Assembly: GCA_030760725.1 (NCBI GenBank)
Contig: JASWHV010000012.1
Location: 40,083,652 to 40,147,651 of the forward strand
Direction: 5' to 3'
Origin: Neostapfia colusana
Lineage: Eukaryota; Streptophyta; Magnoliopsida; Poales; Poaceae
Length of the DNA: 64,000 nt
In this document: in pieces, positions 34,720 through 45,073 of the stretch
Numbering within the stretch: position 1 is the stretch's first letter
Layout: every line of letters begins with the position of its first letter
Program-made: the position numbers and the translations under genes
The notes under the pieces: generated by a model
The model's database searches: none
Seen by the model: only the letters and a program-made list of their open reading frames with translations
What the model was told of the DNA's origin: nothing

Positions 34720-35328
34720 CTAGGAAAACAATTCCGGAAGCTGTGCCTTAAGCTCGTCTTCTCGCTCCCATGTGGCTTCCTCTTCCGAGTGATGCTTCCA
34801 CTGCACCTTGCACATCCGGATTCTTTTATTTCTTGTGAGACGTTCCATTGTCTCCAAAATCTTGAATGGTTGCTCGGCATAAGACAGATCCTCAGATATG
34901 TCAACCTCATTCATGGGTAACATCTCTTAAGGCGTCCTCAGACATTTCTTGAGCTGTGACACATGGAATACATCATGCACATCCGATAGACGAGCCGGTA
35001 GTTCTAGTTGATATGCCACTTCACCTTTCCTCTCCAGAACTTGAAAGGGTCCGATGTATCGAGGTGATAACTTCTCTTTCACCTTGAACCGACAAAGTCC
35101 TCGGATAGGGGCACCTTGAGATAGACATAGTCTCCCACATTGAAAATAAGCTCTCTTCTCCGTACGTCGGCATAACTCTTTTGTCGGGTCTGTGCTATCC
35201 TCAGGTTGTTGCGGATTTCCCTCACTTCGCATAGGCTTCTTGTAGTACCTCGGGTCCAAACACTTTACTTTCCCTGGTTTGGTTCCAAAATAGTGGAGTT
35301 CTGCACTTTCTCCCATACAAAGCCTCAA
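34720..35328 (-). pseudogene. Integrase C-terminus and chromodomain
   Basis: The frame from 35328 gives the integrase C-terminal region (ELPARLSDVHDVFHVSQLKK) and, after a TAA stop near 34924, a chromodomain-like tail (CKVQWKHHSEEEATWERED). It is one frame away from the integrase core, so a frameshift lies near 35230-35330. Chromodomains of plant chromoviruses are thought to steer integration to heterochromatin by reading histone H3 methylation. Confidence 0.85.
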
Positions 35329-35839
35329 AGGGTGACATTTTCATACTAGCCTGATAGCTGTTGTTATAGGAGAACTCCACATATGGTAAATTCTTATCCC
35401 AACTCCTATTGTTCTTGAGCGCACACGCTCTCAACATGTCCTCAAGGATCTGATTGGTTCTTTCCGTCTGTCCGTCAGTCTGGGGATGATAAGCAGAACT
35501 AAAATTCAGATGAGTCCCCATAGTTTCATGCAACTTCTGCCAGAACCTTGAGGTGAACTGTGTCCCTCGATTTGACACTATCTTCTTTGGCACTCCATGG
35601 AAACACACGATCCTTGACATGTATAATTCTGCCAATTTGGATCCGCTGTAGCTTTCTTTCACGGGGATGAAATGAGCTACCTTGGTTAGCCTGTCGATGA
35701 TGACCCATATCGAATCATATCCTGATTGGGTCCTAGGCAGTCCCACTATGAAATCCATACCGATTTCTTCCCATTTCCATTCAGGCACTTTGAGTGGTTG
35801 CAATAATCCCGCGGGTCGTTGATGTTCTGCTTTCACCAA
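35222..35839 (-). pseudogene. Integrase catalytic core, second Asp changed
   Basis: Contains MDFIVGLPRT (first catalytic Asp) and YHPQTDGQTERTNQ (catalytic Glu). The middle motif is VSNRGTQF where the family has SDRGTQF, so the second catalytic Asp is Asn (codon 35572-35570). That change alone should abolish strand transfer. It is in frame with the reverse transcriptase/RNase H piece but separated by a TGA near 35876. Confidence 0.88.
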
Positions 35840-35878
35840 CTGACATGTGTCACATAGGGCAACATGTTCCGCGACATC

Positions 35879-37253
35879 TCACTTCATGCCATACCACCAA
35901 TATCTGCTCTTGAGGTCATGATACATCTTCGTACTCCTAGGATGAATGGAATAGTCGGAATCATGAGCCTCCTTCAAAATCAATTCACGGATCTCCTTCA
36001 CTTCAGGCACACAGATTCTTTTCCCGTGCCACACCGTACCTTGTTCATCCTCCCTGAACCCAGGGGATTTATTATCCTTGATGAGTTCTTTGATTTCTTT
36101 TATCTTCTCATCAGTCTTTTGACCGTTGCGTATATCTTGCTCTAACGTGGAGTCCACTTCCATGGCGATGGCTTCACCACTATTCACCAGACATAGATTG
36201 AGTTTTATAACCTCTTCCTTCAATTCTGTAGGCATGTCCTTCAAGCTCAACCTATTGACCTGCACCTTCCGGCTTAAAGCATCTGCCGCGACGTTCGCTT
36301 TCCCAGGATGATAGTTGATGCCCACATCAAAGTCGTTGATCAGCTCTAACCATCTCCTTTGTCTGAGGTTGAGATCTGGCTGTGTGAAAATGTACTTTAA
36401 GCTCTTATGGTCCATATATATCTCTGTCCTTTTCCCCATCAAGTAATGCCGCCGAATCTTCAACGTGTGTACCACTGCAGCTAGCTCTAGGTCATGCGTA
36501 GGATAGTTCTTGTGCTTCCGGAGCTGCCGGGATGCATATGCCACGAAATTCCCCTCTTGCATGAGAACACATCCCAACCCGTTTCCAGAAGCATCACAGT
36601 ACACCGAAAAGTTCTTCTGCATATCTGGCATAACTAGCACTGGGGCTGTTGTCAATCTTTTCTTCAGTTCTTGAAAACTCGTCTCGCACTGCGGTGTCCA
36701 TGTGAATGTGATTCCTTTCTCCAACAGTTTCGTGAGGGGTCTCGAAATATTGGAGAAACCCTCGATAAACCGTCGATAGTATCCAGCCAATCCTAAGAAG
36801 CTTCGAACTTCCCCGACATTCTCAGGGGTCTTCCCCTTCTGTACATCCTCGATCTTGGCGGGATCCACGGAGATTCCTCCCTCCGAGATTATATGTCCTA
36901 AGAAGGGAACTCTCTTTAGCCAAAACTCACACTTGCTCAACTTGGCATATAGTTGGTGTTCTCTCAGCTTTTGCAACACCAACCTTAGATGTTTCTCATG
37001 TTCTTCTTCATCTTTGGAGAAGACGAGAATGTCATCTATGAAAACCACCACAAATTTGTCAAGATATTCCATGAATACCTTGTTCATGAGATAATGAAGT
37101 ATGTCGGGGAATTAGTTAGCCCGAAAGGCATGACTGTGTATTCATACAGTCCGTACCAAGATACGAAAGCCGTCTTTGGAATATCAGTTTGCCTTATCTT
37201 AAGTTGGTGGTATCCCGATCTGAGATCAATTTTCGAGAACACACAAGCTCCCC
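35879..37253 (-). pseudogene. Reverse transcriptase (C part), RNase H and integrase zinc finger
   Basis: The open frame runs 37087-35879 and has the catalytic loop FIDDILVFSK, the FLGLAGYYRRFI block, RNase H motifs (VYCDASGNGLGC, HDLELAA, MDHKSL, ADALSRK) and the start of the integrase zinc region (HDSDYSIHP). Between 37254 and 37087 the N-terminal reverse transcriptase frame is lost and regained through two apparent single-base deletions, near 37260 and near 37100. The catalytic residues of both domains are intact. Confidence 0.9.
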
Positions 37254-39182
37254 TCAACTGATCAAACAGTCTTCAATGTGGGGTAATGGGTACTTGTTCT
37301 TTATGGTTACCACATTCAACGCACGGTAGTCCACGCATAGCCTTTGGGTCCCGTCCTTCTTGGGCACAAATATCACTAGAGCTCCCCATGGTGAGGAACT
37401 AGGACGAATGTACCCCTTCTCTGTCAATTCTGTTAAATGTTCCTTGAGTTCTTCCAGCTGTTTGGAGTCCATCCGATATGGTCTCTTGTATATCGGAGTT
37501 GTTCCAGGCACTAGCTCAATCGCGAATTCCACTTCACGATCAGGGGGCATACCTGGCAACTTCTCCGGAAAAACATCTGGATATTCCCTGATGGTCCTGA
37601 TCTCCTCCACTTCCACCTCAACTTGATTGAGTTTAATGTCCCTCCTAGGCTCTTGTATAGTTATGAACTTTACTCTTGTGCCACTAGGGTGAGTTAGTTC
37701 CACCGTTCTTGTCGAACAATGGATGATTCCTTTATGTTTGGTCAACCAATCCATACCAAAAATAATATCTATCGCTTGTGAATCTATCACTATGAGGTTG
37801 GCAGTAAATACTACCCCATTAATGTCTAGATTCACCTTGGGACGCACTTGTCTGGTCCTTATTTCTCCACCTGGAGAGTTCACTGCTAGCATATGGTTCA
37901 TTTGTGTGGTTGCTATATCATGCTTCTTAACAATCCCTTGAGCAATGAACGAGTGGGTAGCACTAGAATCAAACAACAGGGTTGCAATGTGTAAATTGGC
38001 AGGAAACTTACCAACTACCACATCGGGTGCCTCTTGCGCTTCCTCCATGGTCACGTGGTTCACCCGTCCTCGCATCACATTCTGCTGTTGTGGCTGCATG
38101 GGCTTCTTCTTTGGGCACTTACGAGCGTAGTGCCCCACTTCACCACAGTTGAAGCATTGCACCCCAACCTTAGGTGCCTGGCCTTTGTTGTCTTGGGGTT
38201 GGTTCGGTGGTCCTTGTACTGCTGGTCGAGGTTGATATGTGGGGCGAGGCTGCTGTACAAACTGACGTTGTGGCTGTGCTGGTGCTGACGGAGGCCTGAA
38301 ATTCGGGTTATACCCTCTCGGTGCTGAGTAGGGTACCACAGCACGGCTCGTCTGCCCTGCGGCTTGCTGCATCAGACGTGGGCGTGTGTTGCTACCCGAG
38401 GCTTGGTGTGACCATCCCGCTTTCCTCTTGTTTTCATTTTCCAAGGCCTTCAGCTTCCTCTCCACAACAAATGCTCTGTCCACTATCTTTTGGAAGCTTT
38501 CATACTCGTTGGAGGACATTGCACACTGCATTTCCTCTGTAAGTCCTTCCACAAAGCAATCCTGTTTCTGCTCATCAGTTTCGATGTCCCATGGTGCATA
38601 ACGGGATAGTTGGGTGAACTTAGTGAGGTATTCCCTCACAGTCATGTTTCCTTGCTGCAGCCCCAAGAACTCCTTCTTCTTGCTTTTGAGTTCACCCCTT
38701 GGTATGTAATGGTTGCGGAATCTACGCTTGAACTCTTCCCAAGTGATGTTCTCAGGGTCATGATGGGCGGCCACGTAAGCGGTCCACCAATCCGCAGCAG
38801 GTCCATGCAATTGGTGAGAGGCGAACAGCACCCTCTCATACCCTTGGCATTGTATGATCCTCATCTTGCTCTCAATGGTCTTTAGCCAATCATCTGCCTC
38901 CAGAGGTTCAGCAGCACTTGCAAACTTTGGGGGTTGAGTCCCTAGAAACTCACTCAACCTTGGTTGGCGTGGTGAAGCTTGTGGAGGTGGAGCTTGGTGC
39001 AAGTTGGCCACCACTTGAGTTAGGCTCTGGATGAGATGATTTTGATTTTCAAGCATTTGGTGGATGGGATCAACTCCTTCACGGCGACCACCCCGGTCTT
39101 GTCCTCCAGAAAGATGAGGGTTGCCAGCCTCATCGTTGTTGTTGGCGAGGTTGGCACCATGACTCTTTCCTCTTCCGGCCAT
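37254..39182 (-). pseudogene. gag-pol: Gag, protease and start of reverse transcriptase
   Basis: 642 codons open from ATG 39182. Gag covers about residues 1-375 and includes PHLSGGQDRGGRRE near the N-terminus, a KFTQLSRYAPWDI block (about 188-200) and the zinc knuckle CFNCGEVGHYARKC (343-356). Protease follows; its active site reads LFDSSATHSF (about 403-412), D-S-S instead of D-S-G. The reverse transcriptase begins near residue 560 (VFPEKLPGMPPDREVEF, CVDYRALN). The frame ends after PLPHIED because of a single-base deletion near 37260. Gag and pol are one frame here, as in many chromoviruses. Confidence 0.92.
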
Positions 39183-39500
39183 CTGTCATGATCAACCAGA
39201 TGTTAATTTAAAGCATTATGCATTAACTTCCCAATTTGCTTGTTTAAACTTAAACTTTTGAGGCCTTATTATATTTACATTTTATGAGGGTTTCACATCT
39301 CACGCGAAAATAAATGCACTCTTAATTCATAGGGGTTCACACATCAAAGCAAAACAACCTGAAGACGAGGTTGTGGACAAATGCCCATGGCTTCCACAAC
39401 TCACGTCACACACCAAGCATTAACACACCATTAACTAAGGTATTGACTCGACTACTCGATAACCTGCTGAACTACGGGAAAGGACTCTACACGACTCGTA
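39183..39500 (-). other. Spacer between the extra ORF and gag
   Basis: 318 bp of AT-rich sequence with no reading frame or recognisable signal. Confidence 0.5.
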
Positions 39501-40271
39501 TCACTGAGCTGGCTCCTCGGGATCTTCCTCATTATTGCGGCTGCTCTCTGACTCTGCTTTGGTTGGGGAGGCTGCTGGTGGAGAAGTGTGGCGACGCGTA
39601 CTCGCCCGGCGATCTGGGGAGTCAGGAGTCCATGTGTCATTCATGGTCACACACAGTTCATTCCAATCTCCTCTTTCTCTCGCCCTCAAGCTGGCTCGAA
39701 GCAACGCCTCAGTCTCCTTCAGGGTGTCACGAACAACCTGAAGCTCCTGCTGGCACTCCTGCAGTCGAGTGCTGAGCATAGCAGCATCCTCCAAGCACAG
39801 GTCCATGTGCTCATGGGAAGTCCCCTGCTGCACTAGCGGGTACTTGTACTCCGTTGTACCACTCTCACGCTGGAGGACATACATGTACTCAGTCCTGTCC
39901 AGGTGGCGACGGTAGATGTGACTCTAGCAGATGATGGCCTCCCAGGTGACATCCTTCTCCGCATCGACCTGTGTCGCTCGACAAGCTGAGGAGCGGTGGA
40001 TCTTAAGCAGCTGATTTTCATGGAAAATCCTCATTTCTAAACTCCATTCTTCCCGCTTCTCACGGATGGTCCGGGTGAAGCTGTAGTGTATGATTAGCTT
40101 GCCCGTATTGCCGGCGGCGTGGAGCATACGTCGAAGACGGTGCAACAAGCCTCCTACTGCCAATCCGTAGGAGAGGTACGTCACCGGATGGTTCTCCTCT
40201 CTCAGGGCAAGGGCAACTACGGGAACTCTCCCTCTGGTGGACTTGCGGGCGGTGCGGATCATGCGAACCAT
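39501..40271 (-). pseudogene. Extra ORF upstream of gag, H3-tail-like N-terminus and coiled coil
   Basis: A - strand frame of about 256 codons from ATG 40271 (an in-frame TAG stands right before it) to the stop at 39501, with one internal TAG at 39926-39924. Residues 1-22 begin MVRMIRTARKSTRGRVP and match the histone H3 tail at 12 of 22 ungapped positions, including the whole TARKST core around H3 lysine 9. The middle is basic and unrecognised. Residues about 140-200 are glutamine/glutamate/leucine rich and probably coiled (LSTRLQECQQELQVVRDTL). The C-terminus is polar and acidic. It lies about 200 nt after the primer site and 318 nt before gag. Function unknown; no homology beyond the tail is recognised. 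Confidence 0.6.
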
Positions 40272-40473
40272 CTAAAACATAAAGCATTTAAAATTAAGTT
40301 AGATAAGATTTTAAACAAAAATCCTATTTTGAATAAAAGTTGGGGTAAGATGAATAAAGTGACACCATTAAATAACACTTTTCAACCCACATCTTTGTAA
40401 AATAGTTTTTAAGAAAATAGTGTCCTTAAATACGTCCATTTCTACCTAGGTCCACAATCCTACAGGCAACCTT

Positions 40474-40486
40474 GGCTCTGATACCA
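40474..40486 (-). promoter_or_regulatory. Primer binding site of the 32071-43867 element
   Basis: GGCTCTGATACCA on the + strand reads TGGTATCAGAGCC on the coding strand, the initiator-Met tRNA complement, four bases inside the right LTR. Confidence 0.92.
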
Positions 40487-40737
40487 CTTCTGTCACACCC
40501 GGTTTCTCCGAAGAACAACCGAGTGCAGATCACATGTATGCCAGGATCATTTTCTCACACATGAGATGACAAATAGTGAAGCATCATTTATTACAAGCCA
40601 GGTGTCGAATATAAATAAGTCTTACATAGCATATGTCTCGATGGACGATAATAAGTTCATAACATGTAAATAAAATAGTAGCGGAATATTATTCTTGTGG
40701 GCTCCGTCACAGGCGTTGCCCGGGGAACTCCATGAAA

Positions 40738-40796
40738 CTAGAATCCTTCTTTGGGTCCGAAGTCTTGATCATTAAACACCACATCATCCCCTTGAC
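40738..40796 (-). other. Mini-ORF exon 2 (32071-43867 family)
   Basis: After an acceptor-like CTGCTCAG, the frame reads GQGDDVVFNDQDFGPEEGF and stops at TAG (40740-40738). Equivalent exons are at 32376-32318, 54575-54633 and 63266-63208, all 59 nt and open. Confidence 0.5.
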
Positions 40797-41881
40797 CTGA
40801 GCAGCAATTTAAACCAACAAATATGCAAGTTTGAGTACCGTTGGTACTCAGCAAGTGTGGGAAAGTTATGTCATGCATGGCTAGAACAAGGAGAGGTTGA
40901 ACTCATGGTTAAAGCACTACGCAATTAATACCTATCGTCTTAGCTTATTAAGCACCTACATTACTACATAGGTGAAATGGTTCCAATCTCCCAACCCATC
41001 ATCATAATCAAATAACCATAACATCATTTCCAATGTTAAGCTCCCCGCTTAACATCCACAACTTCCAAAGTCATCATCCTCTAATCATGAATAAGTCCAA
41101 GCCGCTCTTGACCGTGAGCACAGCTGTCATGACAGTTTTGACTCTGCAGAGTTTGCACCACTGTACCCACATGTAGTGATTTCATCCCCCGTTGCCAGGT
41201 GGACTAAAAGAACCTCCATTATGCCAGTGGCCACGAACCACATTCACACTTCCCAGGTGTATAGCCAGGAGATCACTACGAAGCCTTTACAATGGGATTC
41301 CCGACGAGCGTGGGCCCACTGAGGTTTCACCCCTAACAGCATACAAGAGGCTCCAACCCCGCTGCAGTGGCCCCCTCTTGAGCCTTGCGGTTCATATGGT
41401 AGTCCAGCTGACACCTACTCCCCGCACCATCCAACACACCCATACTACGCCGGGGATACACCTAATTAATTGGCCAAGCTGCCCCATCTCAGCATGTGGT
41501 TGGCACGGTAAAGCCAGGTTACATGCTCCATGAACCGGTCCTTAGGATCCAGGCAAGTACTAAACACAAACCCGAGTCTCGTGCACCCAGCACGAACCAA
41601 ATCATCCAACTTGCCTCGATCCCTACCTCTACATAACTCATGATATCTCAATTCAAGAGTAAGGTAAATAAATTGATGATCTCATATCCCAATTATCCCA
41701 TTCTAAGCATGGATAAGCATAAGCATATAAGTAAATGACATGATAAAATAATTCCCAACCCAAGCTACAAGGAAACAAGGCTAAGGAAACTTCCTAACAT
41801 GGGTTTCATATTTCAATTGACAATGCAAATAATTCTAGCTACACATCCTAGTATAGGATCAAAGTGGTCAAGGACACTTGC

Positions 41882-41950
41882 CTTCTTCCTGCTGCTCTGG
41901 GAATGGATAGTCCTGATCTTGGAAGGGAAGAACTTGCTCTGGGACAGGTT
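41882..41950 (-). other. Mini-ORF exon 1 (32071-43867 family)
   Basis: 69 nt between an acceptor-like CATGAGTAG and a consensus GC donor (GAAG then GCAAGT). Open in phase 1, acidic and proline/glutamine rich (QDQDYPFPEQQEE). The solo LTR at 52336 has the same exon at 54450-54518 with a few changes and no stop. Confidence 0.5.
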
Positions 41951-43468
41951 CTACTCATGCCAATACACATAGCAAAAGAAAACAACAATCCATAAGACAT
42001 AATTCACACTTTCTCTTCATACAAACCACACATACATATCTATGATAGTCATTCACATTACTAAGTGTTGTGATTATCGTAGATGTGTTGATTTTTGGCC
42101 TACATGCACTTTTAAGCATATGTATATGATTTCTAACTTTTGTATTCAGATTTCTGTTTTAAACAAATTCTTTAATACACTCTTTAGCTACCAAGTTTGC
42201 ATGGAATGTAATTTCCTATTCCAAATAAGTTTTCAGATCTTCTACCAATTCCTAAACTGAAGTTTTTAGATTTGGAGACTTCATTTATCATTTTCTAATT
42301 ATGCATACCTATTTTCCTTTATTTTCCAGATTTATTTTCTATGCCTAAAAGTGAGTTTTAATATTAAATAGTAGGGCATATCATCTAAACAGAATAGGTT
42401 CTGATCTAAAATATTAAATAATATATTTTTGAACTTCCTCTCTGATGTGGAACAAATTAAATTTATTTTACTAGTTTTTAGAATTATTTCCTAGCCTAAA
42501 ATATGTTTCTAGAACTAATGAATATGAACCCCATTTAGCCAGATTTCAATTCAGCCTAAAATCTATTTTTAACTCATTCTAAAGTTTTCCAAGTGCTAGG
42601 AGAGTTTAAATTTGAATTTACAATGTGTTTGCCTCACCTTTTTAAATTTAAATCCTAATCACATATTCAAATTTCTGAATTTAATATCATATAGGGTCAA
42701 AAAGGTAAATCCACCCTACTACAAGGTCTAATTTATTATTTCATAAATTTCCAGGGGTCTAACTACACATAACAGAGGGGTTTTCCAAATTTTTATTATG
42801 TCCAGGGGCTAAAACTGATTTTTAAATGAATTTACAAGAATTTCTGAAGTTCCAGGGGCTAGATCAAAAGTTTCAGGGGCTAGCTCGTGTTTTCCGAGAT
42901 CCCCAGGGGGTAGCGCGTAAGAATCCCGGCCTTTATAATGCGGGGCTGATGTGGACCGTCCGATTTAAAATAGACGGCTGGGATTAGATCCCCGAACCGG
43001 TACGCGCGGGTTTTAATTCTACCGTGCGATTTAAAATAGACGGCGCACAAGTGGCCACGTCGCCCTGACCGTGCGCAGGCGGTGCTGCCCGGCGGCGGAA
43101 GGCGGCGATCTCGCCGGAAAACTTTGGATCTTCGTCTATACTTCCTAAAACTGGGATTTCATGGCATAGAACGGTAGAGGGGAGGTCGGGGATTTTACCT
43201 CGGGGTTTTTCTTGAGCTCGGAGGCCCTGGAAGGCGGTCGGCGTCAAGGTCCGAGGTGGAACCGCTGCGGTGCTCGTCGGAGCTGTGCCTAGAGCGCAAA
43301 CCACCGAGTTTTCTGCACCTGTGTGACTCCCCGGAGGCGGTGGGACACGATCGACGCGTTAGATCAGAAAACCCGAGCAAAGATCGAGAGAAAACGGCCG
43401 GAGAAGCTCTGGTTCTCACCGGGAGGAAAAACAGCCGATCGGGGGAGAAAAACAGGGCGATGCCGGCG

Positions 43469-43477
43469 TTTATATAG
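43469..43477 (-). promoter_or_regulatory. TATA-like box, promoter LTR
   Basis: TTTATATAG on the + strand is CTATATAAA on the - strand, in GC-rich surroundings, about 270 nt before the donor-like site at 43198. The left LTR has the same box at 34272-34280. Confidence 0.7.
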
Positions 43478-44117
43478 ACGGGGGAGGGCGGCGTGTCTGT
43501 TGAGATCGAGCCGGAGTCGTCCGGGACCAGAATTCGGCTGGGGGACACGGGTTTCCGGGGTAGTTTGGATTCGGGCGCGCGGAGGAGTTCCGGCTGTTGG
43601 CGCGAGCGAGATGTGGGGGGATGACACGCGGGTCCCGCGTGTCAGTGAGAGGGAGAGAGGGGCGCGCGGCTGTGGGCTGGCGCGGGAACTGGTGGGGCGG
43701 CTGGTGGGTTTCGGCCCACTGGCCGGGGGGGTTTCTTTTTTTTCTTTTTCGTTTTCTTTTCTGTTTTGATTTAAATTTGAAATCCAATTTGAATTTGAAT
43801 TTCTGCTCCACATGCAACATGTCCAAAAATTTTAAATTCCCCTCTTAACAGATTTTGGGATGTTACAACTTTGGGCATCACCACATCGGAGGAAAGCATT
43901 TCTTGTTTGATTTTGAACTTCCGATGTGAGGGCTGCCTAAGGCTCATTAATCTGCTGCTATAAAACTGAAAGTAAGGACTATCATCTAGGCGTGTCTTTA
44001 ATGCAAAGTCTTTATCCCATATTACTAATCCCTGCATATAGAGTTCCATGACTAGGGTGTCGGTTAAGCCTTGCTGAGCCGTCGTGCTCACGGTTGCAAT
44101 ATTTGAGCTGTGTGCAG

Positions 44118-44203
44118 GTGAGAGCTATGAGGAGGGGTCCGAGGATGAGGTGGTGCCTCCGTTGGGGTACACGGCCGAGCTGGAGCCCTGCACGCCGCCG
44201 TGA
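44118..44203 (+). other. Mini-ORF exon 2 in the composite element's 5' LTR
   Basis: After GTGTGCAG the frame reads GESYEEGSEDE, then ELEPCTPP and TGA (44201-44203). Joined to exon 1 (ends 31224) it is continuous. The partner LTR has it at 59615-59700. Confidence 0.5.
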
Positions 44204-44389
44204 TCTCCTGTTCCATGTTGCTAGTGTGTAGCGTCCCCGGGCTGGACGGCTACACTTTTGCTTAGTTAGGATGAGAGAGTAGTTATAAAGAATACTTCCA
44301 CTGCATAATTATGTTTTGTAAAGACATCCGCTGCTTTATATCAAATAAAAGTTTGTATGTTGTTCTTATTCTTTTCTTGTGTGCTGTTG

Positions 44390-44410
44390 GGTGCCGCTTC
44401 GCACGGCACC
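44390..44410 (+). other. Conserved LTR-end hairpin (composite element)
   Basis: GGTGCCG and CGGCACC around loop CTTCGCA, 41 nt after AATAAA. In the 3' LTR (59887-59907) the last pair has become G-T. Confidence 0.65.
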
Positions 44411-44461
44411 ACCCTCTGCGATCCTGGAGTGGGTGAACAACGGGGTGGTCCCCCACAGACG

Positions 44462-44474
44462 TGGTATCAGAGCC
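44462..44474 (+). promoter_or_regulatory. Primer binding site of the composite element
   Basis: TGGTATCAGAGCC, the initiator-Met tRNA complement, begins four bases after the LTR end. Confidence 0.93.
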
Positions 44475-44654
44475 GCATTGGGAATAGCACGCGTGAAAAG
44501 AGCCTATTTTGAAAACTTAGGAGTAGTCGAGTGAGGATTAGTCACTATGCCCAAATAAGGTCTATGATAGTAGTAGTTACTAAGGTGGAAAAGCTAACTT
44601 ATGTGTTATACATTCTGTAACGACGCTCCGACGTCAGGTAAGAGGTAAGGTATG

Positions 44655-45073
44655 CCACCACAGGTGGATCAATTGCGGTAACTCACCATACGAGTAAAAG
44701 TATGGAAGGATATACCATGGCTTGGCACGGTAGTTAATATGAGTCTCTGAACCTCTTCATGGTTCTGAGAGCATATGAAAACGCTGATCTCCAGCGTGCC
44801 TTAGGCAAAAGTGAGAATACCCCATCGTGTGGTAAGCAACACGATAGTATGCAACTCTTGAATTCAAAGGGCCATACGCAGCGCTCGCCATCGGCGTGCC
44901 TCAACGGTCATGAGGCAGTAGGTGGTATCCGTTGGGTTGATAAAATTCTCAACCGTGATGACCTGTTCGCGCTCTACTCGGGTTCCCCGTCGTGTGGTGT
45001 GAAAACACGACCATGTACCTTGAGACGTGGCTTGACTCAAGGACGATCCGTATGGCAATGATACGGACCGTAT
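44655..45073 (+). other. String of short hairpins in the leader
   Basis: About a dozen consecutive inverted repeats, 4-7 bp stems with 3-11-nt loops, follow one another with little spacing: 44655-44667 CCACC/GGTGG, 44686-44705 CCATAC/GTATGG, 44713-44732, 44744-44770, 44781-44797 ACGCTG/CAGCGT, 44797-44807 TGCC/GGCA, 44824-44845 ATCGTGT/ACACGAT, 44886-44896 CGCC/GGCG, 44897-44917 TGCCTCA/TGAGGCA, 44935-44954 GGTTGA/TCAACC, 44989-45011 GTCGTGT/ACACGAC, 45018-45042 CCTTGAG/CTCAAGG, 45047-45067 TCCGTAT/ATACGGA. Stem sequences differ, so it is not a simple tandem repeat. No ORF spans it. Confidence 0.75.

Larger units (their letters stand above)
32071..43867 (-). mobile_element. Nearly complete Ty3/Gypsy chromovirus with an extra ORF before gag
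   Basis: LTRs are at 32071-34674 (2604 bp) and 40491-43867 (3377 bp); both start TGTCACAC and end GTTACA on the + strand. The site duplication ACTTT is at 32066-32070 and 43868-43872. The empty site is preserved at 59361-59375. On the - strand: primer site, extra ORF, gag, protease, reverse transcriptase, RNase H, integrase, chromodomain, polypurine tract. The left LTR lacks about 800 bp present in the right one. Stops, frameshifts and changed catalytic residues mark it as dead. Confidence 0.97.
40491..43867 (-). repeat. Right LTR (5' LTR, promoter side) of the 32071-43867 element
   Basis: 3377 bp. Read on the - strand: TATA-like CTATATAAA (43477-43469), an ATG-free GC-rich leader ending in a donor-like CCCCGAG/GTAAAA (43199/43198), mini-ORF exon 1 (41950-41882), a 1085-nt GC-AG intron, and exon 2 (40796-40738), then the primer site. 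Confidence 0.95.
43868..44457 (+). repeat. 5' LTR of the composite element, part 2
   Basis: Continues from 32070 after the nested element; the first five bases repeat the target site. It holds mini-ORF exon 2 (44118-44203), AATAAA (44344-44349) and the conserved hairpin (44390-44410), and ends CCCCACA four bases before the primer site. Confidence 0.95.

Noticed and set aside
44462..44474. A tRNA gene at the TGGTATCAGAGCC sites
   Set aside because: Only the complement of the tRNA 3' end is present; no cloverleaf surrounds it, so these are primer binding sites.
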